A stretch of 20,582 nucleotides of DNA from Rugosibacter sp. (GTDB lineage: Bacteria; Pseudomonadota; Gammaproteobacteria; Burkholderiales; Rhodocyclaceae): assembly GCA_030652715.1 (NCBI GenBank), contig JAUSQB010000374.1, positions 1 to 20,582 of the forward strand. Direction: 5' to 3'. Under the pieces are notes generated by a model. It ran no database searches, was not told the origin of the DNA, and saw only the letters and a program-made list of their open reading frames with translations. Of this stretch, positions 6,595 through 15,334 are shown piece after piece. Position 1 is the stretch's first letter, and each line of letters opens with the position of its first letter. Both the position numbers and the translations under genes were made by a program.

Positions 6595-8247
6595 GTGATA
6601 ATGATAATGCTGAATAAAAAAATTGTGAATCTATTGGGAGAGTTCAGGCATCGTATATGCTTGAATACATTCGCCTTTATTTCCTTGCGCGTCATGATTC
6701 TGGCAATGTTGTTGCCTGTCGGCGGGATAAGCCGAGTCTTGGCTCAAGTTGACTCGGCTCCTGGTGAGGAGACTTCAGCATCGACCCCTTCAGTAATCCC
6801 TGCGTGGCGTATCGTACCTTCCGTTGCAGCAGATTTGACCTATACCGATAACGTCGGACTGGTGAATAATTCCAAAAAAAGCGATCTAGTGACCCGGTTG
6901 AGTCCGGGTATTGTTATTGAGGGTCGTGGTGGGCATGTCACCGGGAATCTTGACTTTCGCTGGTCGGAATTCCTCTATGCCAAAGATAGTCAGCGCAATA
7001 ATCAACAAAAATCGCTTAACGCGAATGGCAAGCTGGAGCTAGTTGATCAATGGCTCTACATCGATGGCCGGGGTTCGATTTCTCAGCAACCGATATCAGC
7101 ATTCGGGAAGCAAGGCGTGAGTAATGACCTGGTCAATACCAATCGTACTGAAACAACTACCTATCAATGGTCTCCTTATATCCAAGGCAGACTGGGTGGG
7201 GTAGCTGATTACATCTTGCGATATACCGGAGCTCAGTCAAAAGCGGGCGAAGGCGAGCTGTCTGCAGGGTCAGGAACCTCGTCCAAAACCTGGAGCGGAC
7301 GCTTATCGGGAGAGACCACTCTGGCGCTCTTGGGATGGTCGGTTGATCTGCAACAGCAGCAGATGGAGCGGAGCACTTCACGCGATACAAAGTCCAGGCG
7401 AGCTGTAGGAAAACTCACCTATCGGATTGACCCGCAGGTGAGCCTGAATGCAACGCTTGGCAGAGAGTCGGATGATTACAATGGTATCGAAACTCAATCT
7501 CGAACGGTGACTGGTTACGGTGTGGACTGGGCACCAACAGAGAGGACGACGGTGTCTCTTGATAAAGAAAAACGTTCCTTTGGCGATAGTTACAGTGCAG
7601 ACTTCAAGCATCGGACAGCGTTGACGGCGTGGAAGCTGTCGCAAAGCAAAAACGTCAATACTCCCAGCGATCAGCTATTGAATACTTCGTTGAATTCGGC
7701 TTTTGAGTTGCTTAATCTGCAGCTAGCCTCAACAGAACCTGATCCTGTCAGACGGGCCCAGCTGGCTAATCAAGCGCTTCAGGATGCCGGTATCCCCGCA
7801 GATGCGCAAGCCTTTGGTACGCTTGTTACCTCGCGGGTTTATATTTCACGCCGCCGCGAAGCGTCGTTTATCCTGACAGGTGCCACCAATATTGTCACGT
7901 TATCCGTAGATCGCAGCGATAACCAGACATTAGGTTCGGGTGGCGTGATTGCTGACGATTTTTCGCTCAGCCCGAACATTCAGCGATCGGGCTTTACTAC
8001 AAGCTGGGCACACAAGCTTTCACCACATACGGCAATTACCCTGAACGGCCGTCGCTCGCGTAACACGGGATCAACGGCCAATCTTGAGACGCGATTAAGC
8101 TCTTTATCCTTGTTGTTGACGACAAAACTTGGGCCGAAAACCTCAGCAACTGTGGGTGTGCGCCGAACACATGCTGACTCTGATAGTGCCACCGCTAACA
8201 GCTACGATGAGCAGGCATTAACAGGCTCACTGTTTTTTACATTCTAG
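6595..8247 (+). CDS. PEP-CTERM system-associated outer-membrane beta-barrel protein (TIGR03016 type)
   Basis: This is a 550-residue predicted outer-membrane protein. A long basic N-terminus and a hydrophobic core end at VLAQ, with predicted signal cleavage after A50. The mature part opens with PSVAADLTYTDNVGLVNN, typical of outer-membrane barrels. It continues as alternating strands and polar turns and ends in LTGSLFFTF, with the terminal Phe expected for BAM-dependent insertion. Its position between the kinase and ATPase genes matches the TIGR03016 protein of XrtA clusters. Its role is unproven; acting as the outer-membrane port for the short export lipoprotein is an inference. AGGG (6585-6588) lies six bases before GTG 6595; ATG 6601 and 6607 are alternatives. 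The N-terminal extension before the signal core is unusually long. Confidence 0.85.
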   Translation: MIMIMLNKKIVNLLGEFRHRICLNTFAFISLRVMILAMLLPVGGISRVLAQVDSAPGEETSASTPSVIPAWRIVPSVAADLTYTDNVGLVNNSKKSDLVTRLSPGIVIEGRGGHVTGNLDFRWSEFLYAKDSQRNNQQKSLNANGKLELVDQWLYIDGRGSISQQPISAFGKQGVSNDLVNTNRTETTTYQWSPYIQGRLGGVADYILRYTGAQSKAGEGELSAGSGTSSKTWSGRLSGETTLALLGWSVDLQQQQMERSTSRDTKSRRAVGKLTYRIDPQVSLNATLGRESDDYNGIETQSRTVTGYGVDWAPTERTTVSLDKEKRSFGDSYSADFKHRTALTAWKLSQSKNVNTPSDQLLNTSLNSAFELLNLQLASTEPDPVRRAQLANQALQDAGIPADAQAFGTLVTSRVYISRRREASFILTGATNIVTLSVDRSDNQTLGSGGVIADDFSLSPNIQRSGFTTSWAHKLSPHTAITLNGRRSRNTGSTANLETRLSSLSLLLTTKLGPKTSATVGVRRTHADSDSATANSYDEQALTGSLFFTF

Positions 8248-8253
8248 TTAAGC

Positions 8254-9366
8254 ATGTATGAGGCTTACTACGGGTTAACGGTTAGGCCTTTTCAGCTTAA
8301 TCCGGATCCTTCGTTTTACTTCGATAGCACCCAGCATCGACGGGCCAGAGCCTATCTGGAGTACGGTATCCACCAAAATGAGGGGTTTATTGTCGTCACC
8401 GGAGAGATTGGTGCAGGCAAGACAACCATCGTTCGCGGCTTGCTCGAAGTGCTGGATAAAGAGAAAGTGATCGCTGCGCAACTGGTCAGCACCCAGCTTG
8501 ATGCAGACGATATGCTGCGCATGGTTGCTGCCGCTTTTGGAGTACGCAGCAAAAGCGAAGCCAAGGCAGATATTCTGTTGTCGCTTGAAGCTTTTCTGGT
8601 CGATGTGGCGAGGCAGGGCAAGCGTTGCCTGCTGATTGTCGACGAAGCGCAAAACCTGACGCCACGTGCCGTAGAAGAGCTGCGCATGCTCTCGAACTTT
8701 CAATTCGAATCACATGCGTTGTTGCAAAGTTTTCTCGTGGGTCAGCCCGAGTTTCGGGCGATACTGCTTAGCCCGCAGATGGAACAATTGCGCCAGAGAG
8801 TCATTGCCGCCTGTCATATCGGGCCGCTGAGTGCCAGCGAAACCCAGGAATATATTCAGCACCGTATTAAATGTGCCGGATCAACAGGCGATCCGCAATT
8901 TGAAAGTGCTGCCTATGCAGCGATTCACCGGGCGAGTGCAGGCATACCCCGGCGCATCAATGGGATATGTGATCGCCTGCTACTGGCGGGCTTTCTTGCA
9001 GAGAAGAAAATCTTCAATAAAGAAGATGTTGATGACGTTGCTGCGGAAATAAACGATAGCGCTTTCATGACCGGCGTTGCCAGGACGACAGATGCGTCAA
9101 ATACATCCGCATTAAGTGCCCCCAGTGCTTTTGCAGAAGATTTTTCTGCCATTGATTTTGGCGAGCTGGCTATCGATGCTTCTGTGGCGGCTGAAACAGA
9201 CCGTATGCTCAACGATATGGGCAAGCGTCGCGTAGTTGATCGTTTGGTAAGGCTTGAGCGCAGTTTGTTGCGTCTGGAGCAAAGCAATTCGCTGATTCTG
9301 CGCACGTTGCAAAAGCTGATTGAGAAAATCAGGCCAAGCAGCGATAAAGCAGCCGCAAAACAATGA
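8254..9366 (+). CDS. XrtA/PEP-CTERM system-associated ATPase (ExeA/GspA-like AAA)
   Basis: The 370-residue protein starts MYEAYYGLTVRPFQLNPDP, the hallmark of ExeA-like ATPases. Walker A is GEIGAGKTT (50-58) and Walker B is CLLIVDEAQ (D130, E131), followed by LRMLSNF and a GIPRRINGICDRLLLAG arginine-finger/lid region. No membrane segment is evident. After about residue 270 the tail is low-complexity, then forms a probable coiled coil (RLVRLERSLLRLEQSNSLIL), which may mediate oligomerisation. In this family (TIGR03015) the protein always travels with exosortase EPS clusters, but its exact job, possibly powering assembly or secretion, is not established. The start is 6 bases after the previous stop. 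Its TGA overlaps the next ATG (ATGA, 9363-9366), so translation is probably coupled. Confidence 0.92.
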   Translation: MYEAYYGLTVRPFQLNPDPSFYFDSTQHRRARAYLEYGIHQNEGFIVVTGEIGAGKTTIVRGLLEVLDKEKVIAAQLVSTQLDADDMLRMVAAAFGVRSKSEAKADILLSLEAFLVDVARQGKRCLLIVDEAQNLTPRAVEELRMLSNFQFESHALLQSFLVGQPEFRAILLSPQMEQLRQRVIAACHIGPLSASETQEYIQHRIKCAGSTGDPQFESAAYAAIHRASAGIPRRINGICDRLLLAGFLAEKKIFNKEDVDDVAAEINDSAFMTGVARTTDASNTSALSAPSAFAEDFSAIDFGELAIDASVAAETDRMLNDMGKRRVVDRLVRLERSLLRLEQSNSLILRTLQKLIEKIRPSSDKAAAKQ

Positions 9367-10193
9367 TTACCAATGCGCTGACTATCGATGTTGAGGATTA
9401 CTTCCAGGTCTCGGCATTTGCCCCCCATATCGCTCGCGCTGACTGGGATCAATGCGAGTGCCGCGTTGCCCGCAACGTTGACCGCATTCTGGGCATGCTC
9501 GATGAACGAGGCGTTAAGGCAACGTTCTTTACCCTGGGCTGGATTGCCGAGCGATATCCCGAGATAGTCCGCGCTATTGTGGCAGGCGGCCATGAGCTGG
9601 CGAGCCATGGCTATGGGCACCAGCGGGTGAGCGATCTTGACGCCAAAGATTTTTTGGCCGATATCGTTCACGCTAAAAGTATTTTGGAAGATATTGGCGG
9701 CACGCAAGTGATTGGCTACCGTGCGCCCAGTTTTTCGATTGGTGCCAGCAACCGTGACTGGGCTTTTGATTGCCTGGCGCAAGCCGGTTACCGTTACAGT
9801 TCCAGTGTGTATCCTGTTAAACACGATCACTACGGCATGCCGGATGCGCCGCGATTCGCCCATGAGGCACATCCTTCATTGATTGAGGTGCCCCCAACCA
9901 CCGTGCAGATGTTTGCACGCAACTGGCCGGCCAGCGGCGGCGGTTATTTCAGGCTGATGCCCTATGAGCTATCCCGCCGGCTGATTACACGCGTCAATAA
10001 AACCGACCGGCAGGCGGCCGTGTTTTATTTTCATCCGTGGGAACTGGATAAAGAGCAACCACGCGTTCCAGGCATTAGTGCCAAGACGCGATTTCGCCAT
10101 TACGTCAATATTCACCGTATGGAAAACAGGCTCAAACGTCTTCTGAAAGATTTTCAATGGGGCCGCATGGATCAAATATTTCTTTCCCTATGA
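9363..10193 (+). CDS. XrtA system polysaccharide deacetylase (DUF3473/TIGR03006 type)
   Basis: A 276-residue NodB-fold enzyme predicted to remove N-acetyl groups from the exopolysaccharide or its precursors. Motif 1 is the TxDxED variant (ALTIDVEDYFQVSAF, D9/E11/D12). Motif 2 is HELASHGYGHQRV, with the metal-binding H82 and H86. Motif 3 is GYRAPSFSI, with R120. The late FYFHPWEL segment carries H224. The C-terminal part (HYVNIHRMENRLKRLL) fits the DUF3473 extension. There is no signal peptide, so it is probably cytosolic, as is usual in this subtype. The start lies within the stop of the ATPase gene, and its own stop overlaps the FemAB gene (ATGA, 10190-10193). The three genes therefore probably form one translational unit. 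Confidence 0.93.
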   Translation: MITNALTIDVEDYFQVSAFAPHIARADWDQCECRVARNVDRILGMLDERGVKATFFTLGWIAERYPEIVRAIVAGGHELASHGYGHQRVSDLDAKDFLADIVHAKSILEDIGGTQVIGYRAPSFSIGASNRDWAFDCLAQAGYRYSSSVYPVKHDHYGMPDAPRFAHEAHPSLIEVPPTTVQMFARNWPASGGGYFRLMPYELSRRLITRVNKTDRQAAVFYFHPWELDKEQPRVPGISAKTRFRHYVNIHRMENRLKRLLKDFQWGRMDQIFLSL

Positions 10194-11260
10194 CGCAGCC
10201 CAACAGTATGTCAGCAATGCCGAATCATTTGCATGTTAAGCGCCTAGAAAATGATGCCGCTGTAATTCAACAGTGGGAAGCCTATGTCGCCGTAGCAACC
10301 GAGGCGACCTTTTTTCATCGTGCGGGCTGGCAAACTATTTTGCGCAAGGTGTTTGGCCATCAAACCTTTTTTCTTTATGCCGAGCAACAAGGTGTCATCA
10401 AGGGGGTGCTGCCCTTGGCGCAAATCAAAAGTCGGTTGTTCGGCAATTCCCTGATAGCGCTGCCATTTGCCGTGTATGGCGGAGTTGTCGCGGATACCGC
10501 TGAAGCCGCTGCTGCCCTTGAGGCCGAGGCCGAGCGACTGGCGAAAGAGCTTGGCGTAGCCCATCTTGAATACCGCAATATGCAGCCGCGCCATCCTGAG
10601 TGGCCGACGCAGGATTTGTACGTCACCTTCCGCAAGGAGATTTTTGCCGAAGAAGAAGCGAATATGCTGGCGATCCCGCGCAAGCAGCGGGCGATGGTGC
10701 GTAAAGGCATTAACAATAAATTGCGTGCTGAATTCGATACGACGGCAGACCGCTTTTTTGCGTTGTTCGCCGATAACGTGCATCGCCACGGCACGCCCGC
10801 CATGCCAAAGCGCTATTTTTCAGCCTTGCTGCGCGAGTTTGGCACAGACTGCGACATTCTCACCGTCGTTGATCCTGAAGGTGCGCCGTTGAGCAGTGTG
10901 CTGAGTTTTTATTTTCGCGACGAGATTTTGCCGTACTACGCAGGGGATGCCGAGCGCGCCCGCGATTTTGCCGCGAACGATTTCAAATATTGGGCGTTGA
11001 TGTGCCACGCAGCGCAGCGGGGCATCAAAGTGTTTGATTACGGGCGCAGCAAGGTAGGTACCGGGCCGTATTCGTTCAAGAAAAACTGGGGGTTTGAGCC
11101 GCAACCCTTGCACTATGAATACCGCCTCTATAAGCGTGAAGGCATTCCGCAAAATAACCCGAATAATCCCAAATACAGGCTAATGATCGAAGCCTGGCGA
11201 CGCATGCCCCTGTCATTAGCCAATTTTCTTGGCCCCTTCATCGTGCGGAATCTTGGATGA
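10190..11260 (+). CDS. FemAB family XrtA/PEP-CTERM system-associated protein
   Basis: The 356-residue protein carries the GNAT-like fold of FemAB/peptidyltransferases. The segment ATEATFFHRAGWQTILRKVFGH and the strand ITGVLPL-like IKGVLPLAQIKS are typical of TIGR03019. The later FAANDFKYWALMCHAAQRG and FDYGRSKVGTGPYSFKKNWG are the usual acceptor-domain motifs. FemAB relatives add amino acids from aminoacyl-tRNA to a glycan precursor, so an aminoacyl or acyl modification of the EPS is plausible but unproven. ATG 10190 overlaps the previous TGA. The frame is also open further up to ATG 10157, but that would overlap the deacetylase by 37 bases. ATG 10208 is another candidate. It ends 33 bases before the next gene. 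Confidence 0.9.
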   Translation: MTQPNSMSAMPNHLHVKRLENDAAVIQQWEAYVAVATEATFFHRAGWQTILRKVFGHQTFFLYAEQQGVIKGVLPLAQIKSRLFGNSLIALPFAVYGGVVADTAEAAAALEAEAERLAKELGVAHLEYRNMQPRHPEWPTQDLYVTFRKEIFAEEEANMLAIPRKQRAMVRKGINNKLRAEFDTTADRFFALFADNVHRHGTPAMPKRYFSALLREFGTDCDILTVVDPEGAPLSSVLSFYFRDEILPYYAGDAERARDFAANDFKYWALMCHAAQRGIKVFDYGRSKVGTGPYSFKKNWGFEPQPLHYEYRLYKREGIPQNNPNNPKYRLMIEAWRRMPLSLANFLGPFIVRNLG

Positions 11261-11293
11261 GTATCTCGGATAAAGCGCTGATTTAAATCTCCC

Positions 11294-12505
11294 ATGGCCA
11301 AGTTACTCTACCTTGTGCATCGCTTGCCTTATCCGCCCAACAAGGGCGACAAGGTGCGCTCTTACAACCTGCTGAAGCACTTGGCGCAGCACCACGAAAT
11401 TTATCTTGGCACCTTCATCGACGACCCCGCAGACGCAGCGTATCTTGATACCGTGCGTGCCTTGTGTGCCGATATGCATGTTGCCCGTTTGTCGCCCAGG
11501 CTAGCCAAGCTGCGTAGCCTGTCGGGTTTGCTCAGCGGAGAGGCGCTCTCTTTGCCGTACTACCGGGACCGCAGCTTGCGTGACTGGATTCAAGCCACTC
11601 GTGCGCGCGAGTCCATAGATGGCGCGGTGATATTTTCTTCTGTCATGGCAGACTACATCCCGGATATGGATCAGCTACCCACGCTGGTCGATTTTGTCGA
11701 TATGGATTCCGCCAAGTGGACGCAATACGCCGCCACGCACCGCTGGCCCTTGTCCTGGATTTATCAGCGTGAAGGCAGGCAACTACTGCGCTTTGAACGC
11801 GATGTCGCGCGCCGCGCGCGCCGCTCTTTTTTTGTCACCGAAGCGGAAGTCGCGCTCTTTGAACAAGCGGCACCTGAATGTGCCGACCGTGTTGAGGCGA
11901 TGTGCAACGGGGTGGATGCCGATTTCTTTTCGCCGGACCATGCATTCGCTTCATCTTACCCTGAAGGTGAAACCCCCATCGTATTTACCGGCGCGATGGA
12001 TTACTGGCCGAATATCGATGCCGCCGTCTGGTTTGCCCAGGCGGTATTTCCTGAGCTCCGTCGACGCCATCCCGCGCTGCGTTTTTATATCGTCGGGCGC
12101 AGCCCGGATGCCGCTGTGCAGTCGCTGGCCGCTGATCCTGCCGCAGGCATTGTGGTCACCGGCACGGTCGATGATGTGCGGCCCTACATCGCGCATGCAG
12201 CTGTCATCGTTGCGCCACTGCGCATCGCCCGCGGCATTCAAAACAAAGTACTGGAGGCCATGGCCATGGCGCAAGCCGTTGTTGCGTCAACCACTTGCGC
12301 CGAGCCCATAGTCGCTGAGCCGGGCACGGAGCTGTTGTGTGCCACAACAGCCGAAGACTATATCGCGCACATCAATGCGTTGCTGGCGGAACCCGCCATG
12401 GCGCAGCGTATCGGTGCAGCGGCGCGTGAGTGTGTGTTAAAGCGCTATAGCTGGGATGCCCATTTATCGCAGATCGACCGTTATATCGAGGAGCCCGCCC
12501 TATGA
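11294..12505 (+). CDS. XrtA-associated glycosyltransferase, GT4 (TIGR03087 type)
   Basis: A 403-residue GT-B glycosyltransferase that probably adds one sugar to the lipid-linked EPS repeat unit at the inner membrane. The N-terminal domain starts LLYLVHRLPYPPNKGDKVRS, diagnostic of this subtype. The C-terminal domain has VFTGAMDYWPNIDAAVWF, a nucleotide-sugar region FYIVGRSPD, and the donor-binding motif GIQNKVLEAMAMAQAVVAS. Sugar specificity cannot be read. There is no obvious Shine-Dalgarno before ATG 11294, so the start is based on the family N-terminus. Its stop overlaps the exosortase ATG by 4 bases (12502-12505), a linkage conserved in XrtA clusters. Confidence 0.92.
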   Translation: MAKLLYLVHRLPYPPNKGDKVRSYNLLKHLAQHHEIYLGTFIDDPADAAYLDTVRALCADMHVARLSPRLAKLRSLSGLLSGEALSLPYYRDRSLRDWIQATRARESIDGAVIFSSVMADYIPDMDQLPTLVDFVDMDSAKWTQYAATHRWPLSWIYQREGRQLLRFERDVARRARRSFFVTEAEVALFEQAAPECADRVEAMCNGVDADFFSPDHAFASSYPEGETPIVFTGAMDYWPNIDAAVWFAQAVFPELRRRHPALRFYIVGRSPDAAVQSLAADPAAGIVVTGTVDDVRPYIAHAAVIVAPLRIARGIQNKVLEAMAMAQAVVASTTCAEPIVAEPGTELLCATTAEDYIAHINALLAEPAMAQRIGAAARECVLKRYSWDAHLSQIDRYIEEPAL

Positions 12506-14094
12506 ACGCCGTCTCGCCAGCACCGATTTTTCCGGTTTTCCAATGGCGTGCCGCCTTGCTTGCTGTCATGTTGACGCTGGTCGGACTAATCGTTATTTAT
12601 CGGGAAACAGCTCTCGGCATGGTCTCGATCTGGTGGCGATCCGAAACCTTTACCCATGCTTTTTTGGTCGCACCCATCAGCCTATGGCTCATCTGGGAAA
12701 AGCGCAAAGTGCTGGCGCGCTTCCAGCCGCAACCTTCCTTATGGCTTGCTCTGCCGCTGTTGGCATTAGCATTCGCCTGGTTGCTCGGTGAGCTCGCCGC
12801 TGTAAATGCCGTAACACAACTGGCCATGACAGCCATGCTTATTCTGGCGGTGCCGCTAGTCATTGGCATTCCGGCTGCACGACAAATCCTCTTTCCTCTG
12901 TGCTTCCTGCTTTTTGCCGTGCCAATCGGCGAATTTGTCATGCCCAAATTCATGGAATGGACCGCTACCATGACTGTATTGGGTTTGCGTGCATCGGGTG
13001 TTCCGGTGTATCAGGAAGGGCTGCAGTTTGTCATTCCTTCGGGCCGCTGGTCGGTGGTTGAAGCCTGTAGCGGGGTGCGGTATCTGATCGCTTCGGTGAC
13101 CGTCGGCACGCTCTTCGCCTATCTCAACTATCGTTCGCTCAAGCGTCGGCTGATCTTCGTCGGTGTTTCCATTATCGTCCCGGTGATCGCCAACTGGGTT
13201 CGTGCTTACATCATTGTCATGCTGGGTCATTTATCGGGTAACGAACTGGCCGCCGGCGCTGATCATCTGATTTATGGCTGGGTATTTTTTGGCATCATTA
13301 TCTTGATCATGTTTGCCATCGGCATGCGCTGGCGCGAAGACGATGACGACGCAGCCTTGATGGCAGCAACTGTTGCCGCATCGGTCGCATTTAATGCGAA
13401 AAGTCATGCCAAACGCCATGGCACTGCGCAAGGTTTTGTTATCGCACCGTTGCTCGCGTTAAGCGTAGCGCTGTTGCCCTATGGTGCACTCAAGATGCTG
13501 GATGCGCAAAATAGCGGAGCAGCGCCCACGCTTTCTGCCGAGGCTTTGGCGACGGGCGGCTGGGTTCAGGACGCACAAGCGCTCAGCAACTGGCAGCCTG
13601 CATTTGCCAACCCTTCTGCTATTGAGATCGCCACTTTTAGCCAGGGTGCGCAACGTGTCGGCGTGCATATTGCCTACTACCGGCATCAGGGTTATGACCG
13701 CAAGCTCATCAGCTCGGAAAACGCGCTGGTAAAAAGCGGCGATGAAAACTGGCTGCAGATAGAGCAGGGTTCGCATCCTGTCACTGTGGCGGGGAAACAT
13801 CTCATTGTGCAGAGTGCGCAGTTAAAACAGCAAAGCGCGCTCACCGCCGAGCCCGTGCAGTTGCGCGTCTGGCAGTGGTACTGGATTGACGGCCAGCTGA
13901 CCAGCAGCGATCATCTTGGCAAGCTTTGGCTTGCATTGGCACGGCTGCGGGGCCATGGCGATGATGCTGCCGCCGTCTTTGTTTATGCGCAAGAAGATTT
14001 GCCCGGCGGAGCAGAGGCCGCGCTGAAAAAATTCCTTGCCGAGACGGGCCCCGCGTTAGGCGCTTTGCTTGAGCAGGCGCGGCTTGCGCGCTGA
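12502..14094 (+). CDS. xrtA: Exosortase A with C-terminal EpsI domain
   Basis: A 530-residue fusion. Residues 1 to about 280 form the eight-helix exosortase, a membrane transpeptidase that recognises C-terminal PEP-CTERM tails, cuts them and hands the protein on for anchoring or export. The proposed triad is present: C189 in VVEACSGVRYL, R234 in NWVRAYIIVM and H255 in GADHLIYGWVFFG. After a charged linker (EDDDDAALM) and one more membrane helix (about 311-333), residues 350-530 match EpsI (TIGR02914). EpsI is a periplasmic domain with an AYYRHQGYDRKLISSEN-like core and a WYWIDG motif, encoded separately in some systems. The fused form is the usual XrtA arrangement in proteobacteria. No PEP-CTERM substrate is encoded in the window. 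The start overlaps the upstream glycosyltransferase stop, and the gene ends 24 bases before the next one. Confidence 0.96.
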   Translation: MNAVSPAPIFPVFQWRAALLAVMLTLVGLIVIYRETALGMVSIWWRSETFTHAFLVAPISLWLIWEKRKVLARFQPQPSLWLALPLLALAFAWLLGELAAVNAVTQLAMTAMLILAVPLVIGIPAARQILFPLCFLLFAVPIGEFVMPKFMEWTATMTVLGLRASGVPVYQEGLQFVIPSGRWSVVEACSGVRYLIASVTVGTLFAYLNYRSLKRRLIFVGVSIIVPVIANWVRAYIIVMLGHLSGNELAAGADHLIYGWVFFGIIILIMFAIGMRWREDDDDAALMAATVAASVAFNAKSHAKRHGTAQGFVIAPLLALSVALLPYGALKMLDAQNSGAAPTLSAEALATGGWVQDAQALSNWQPAFANPSAIEIATFSQGAQRVGVHIAYYRHQGYDRKLISSENALVKSGDENWLQIEQGSHPVTVAGKHLIVQSAQLKQQSALTAEPVQLRVWQWYWIDGQLTSSDHLGKLWLALARLRGHGDDAAAVFVYAQEDLPGGAEAALKKFLAETGPALGALLEQARLAR

Positions 14095-14118
14095 ACCTGC
14101 CTTGGTTGACGTTAATCC

Positions 14119-15312
14119 ATGAAAATTCTCTACCACCATCGCACGGCGTCAAAAGACGGCCAAGCGGTTCATATTGAAGAAATGATTGCCGCCTTGCGCG
14201 CGCAAGGGCATGAAGTCCGGGTAGTTTCGCCCATGGTAGCGCCAGCGGTGAGCCATGCCAGCAATGCCGGGCAGATGGGCGACAATGTCGGCTGGGTGCA
14301 TCGCTTGCGCAGCGCCTTGCCCAACGCGCTGTACGAGCTGCTCGAGCTTGCCTACAGCCTCGTGGCTTACCGTCGTCTGGCACAGGCCGCGAAAGCGTTT
14401 CAGCCGGATATGATCTATGAGCGCTACAACCTTTATCTGCTCGCTGGTGTTTTCCTTAAACGCCGCTTAAATATTCCTTTGCTGCTCGAAGTGAATGCCC
14501 CGCTGGTGTTTGAGCGCTCCCAGCATAGCGGCGGGCTGGCGCTGCCGCGACTGGCGCGGTGGGCCGAAGGCCTGGCCTGGCGCAGCGCAGATGTTGTGTT
14601 GCCAGTCACCCAAGTGCTCGCAAGCCATGTTAAAGAATACGGTGTGCCGGATGAGCGCATCGCGGTGATCCCTAATGGCATCAATCGCGCGCATTTCGCC
14701 GTCTCGCCATCACCGACTTTTGCCAAGGCGCAACGCGGGCTCACCGGCAAGCTTGTCCTCGGTTTCACTGGTTTTGTGCGCGAATGGCATGGCGTGGATC
14801 GCGTCATTCGCTGGATGGCTACACCTGCTGCACCGAGCCATTTGCATTTGGTCATTGTCGGCGACGGCCCGGTGCGCGCTGATTTGGAGGCGCAGGCCAG
14901 GCAATTGAACCTCAGCGAGCGCGTGCGTTTTACCGGCGTCATCCACCGTGACCAGGTGCCCGATTGGGTCGCCGCATTTGACATCGCCTTGCAACCCGCC
15001 GTGGTGCCTTATGCCTCGCCATTAAAGCTCATGGAATATCTTGTCATGGGCAAAGCCATCATCGCGCCACGCACGCCTAATTTACTGGAAGTGCTTAACG
15101 ATAATGAAAACGCGCTGATGTTCGATGCTGATGCACCTACCGGTTTTGAAGAAGCGTTAAGCCGCCTCTGTGCAGACGATGCCTTGCGCGAAAAGCTCGG
15201 CGCGGGCGCGTATGCCACCATAGAAAAACTCGATTTAACCTGGGATGGCAACGCCCGCCGCGTAGTAGGGTTGGCGAATCGTTCGATAGTTGCGGCCGCC
15301 GTGGCAAGATGA
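14119..15312 (+). CDS. Glycosyltransferase family 4 protein
   Basis: A 397-residue GT-B enzyme. The N-terminal domain starts KILYHHRTASKDGQAVHIEEM, with the acceptor-side loop in the usual place. The C-terminal domain has LVLGFTGFVREWHGVDRVI, a VIVGDGPVRADLEAQAR segment, and a donor-binding stretch (ASPLKLMEYLVMGKAIIAP) in which the second Glu of the E-x7-E motif is replaced by a small residue. It presumably adds a sugar to the EPS repeat unit. It is not the TIGR04063 type by its N-terminus. No membrane segment or signal peptide is seen. No strong Shine-Dalgarno precedes ATG 14119. It lies between xrtA (24 bases) and the TIGR03088-type enzyme (22 bases). Confidence 0.88.
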   Translation: MKILYHHRTASKDGQAVHIEEMIAALRAQGHEVRVVSPMVAPAVSHASNAGQMGDNVGWVHRLRSALPNALYELLELAYSLVAYRRLAQAAKAFQPDMIYERYNLYLLAGVFLKRRLNIPLLLEVNAPLVFERSQHSGGLALPRLARWAEGLAWRSADVVLPVTQVLASHVKEYGVPDERIAVIPNGINRAHFAVSPSPTFAKAQRGLTGKLVLGFTGFVREWHGVDRVIRWMATPAAPSHLHLVIVGDGPVRADLEAQARQLNLSERVRFTGVIHRDQVPDWVAAFDIALQPAVVPYASPLKLMEYLVMGKAIIAPRTPNLLEVLNDNENALMFDADAPTGFEEALSRLCADDALREKLGAGAYATIEKLDLTWDGNARRVVGLANRSIVAAAVAR

Positions 15313-15334
15313 TTCGGCATGAGCGATTCTGCCA

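Noticed and set aside
8925..9872. 315-codon minus-strand ORF across the ATPase and deacetylase genes
   Set aside because: It lies opposite two genes with intact catalytic motifs, has no recognisable domain, and its length is explained by codon bias of the + strand.
11694..12311. 205-codon + strand ORF inside the TIGR03087 glycosyltransferase
   Set aside because: It is an alternate frame of a gene with complete family motifs, and its product is Arg/Pro/Trp-rich without a recognisable fold.
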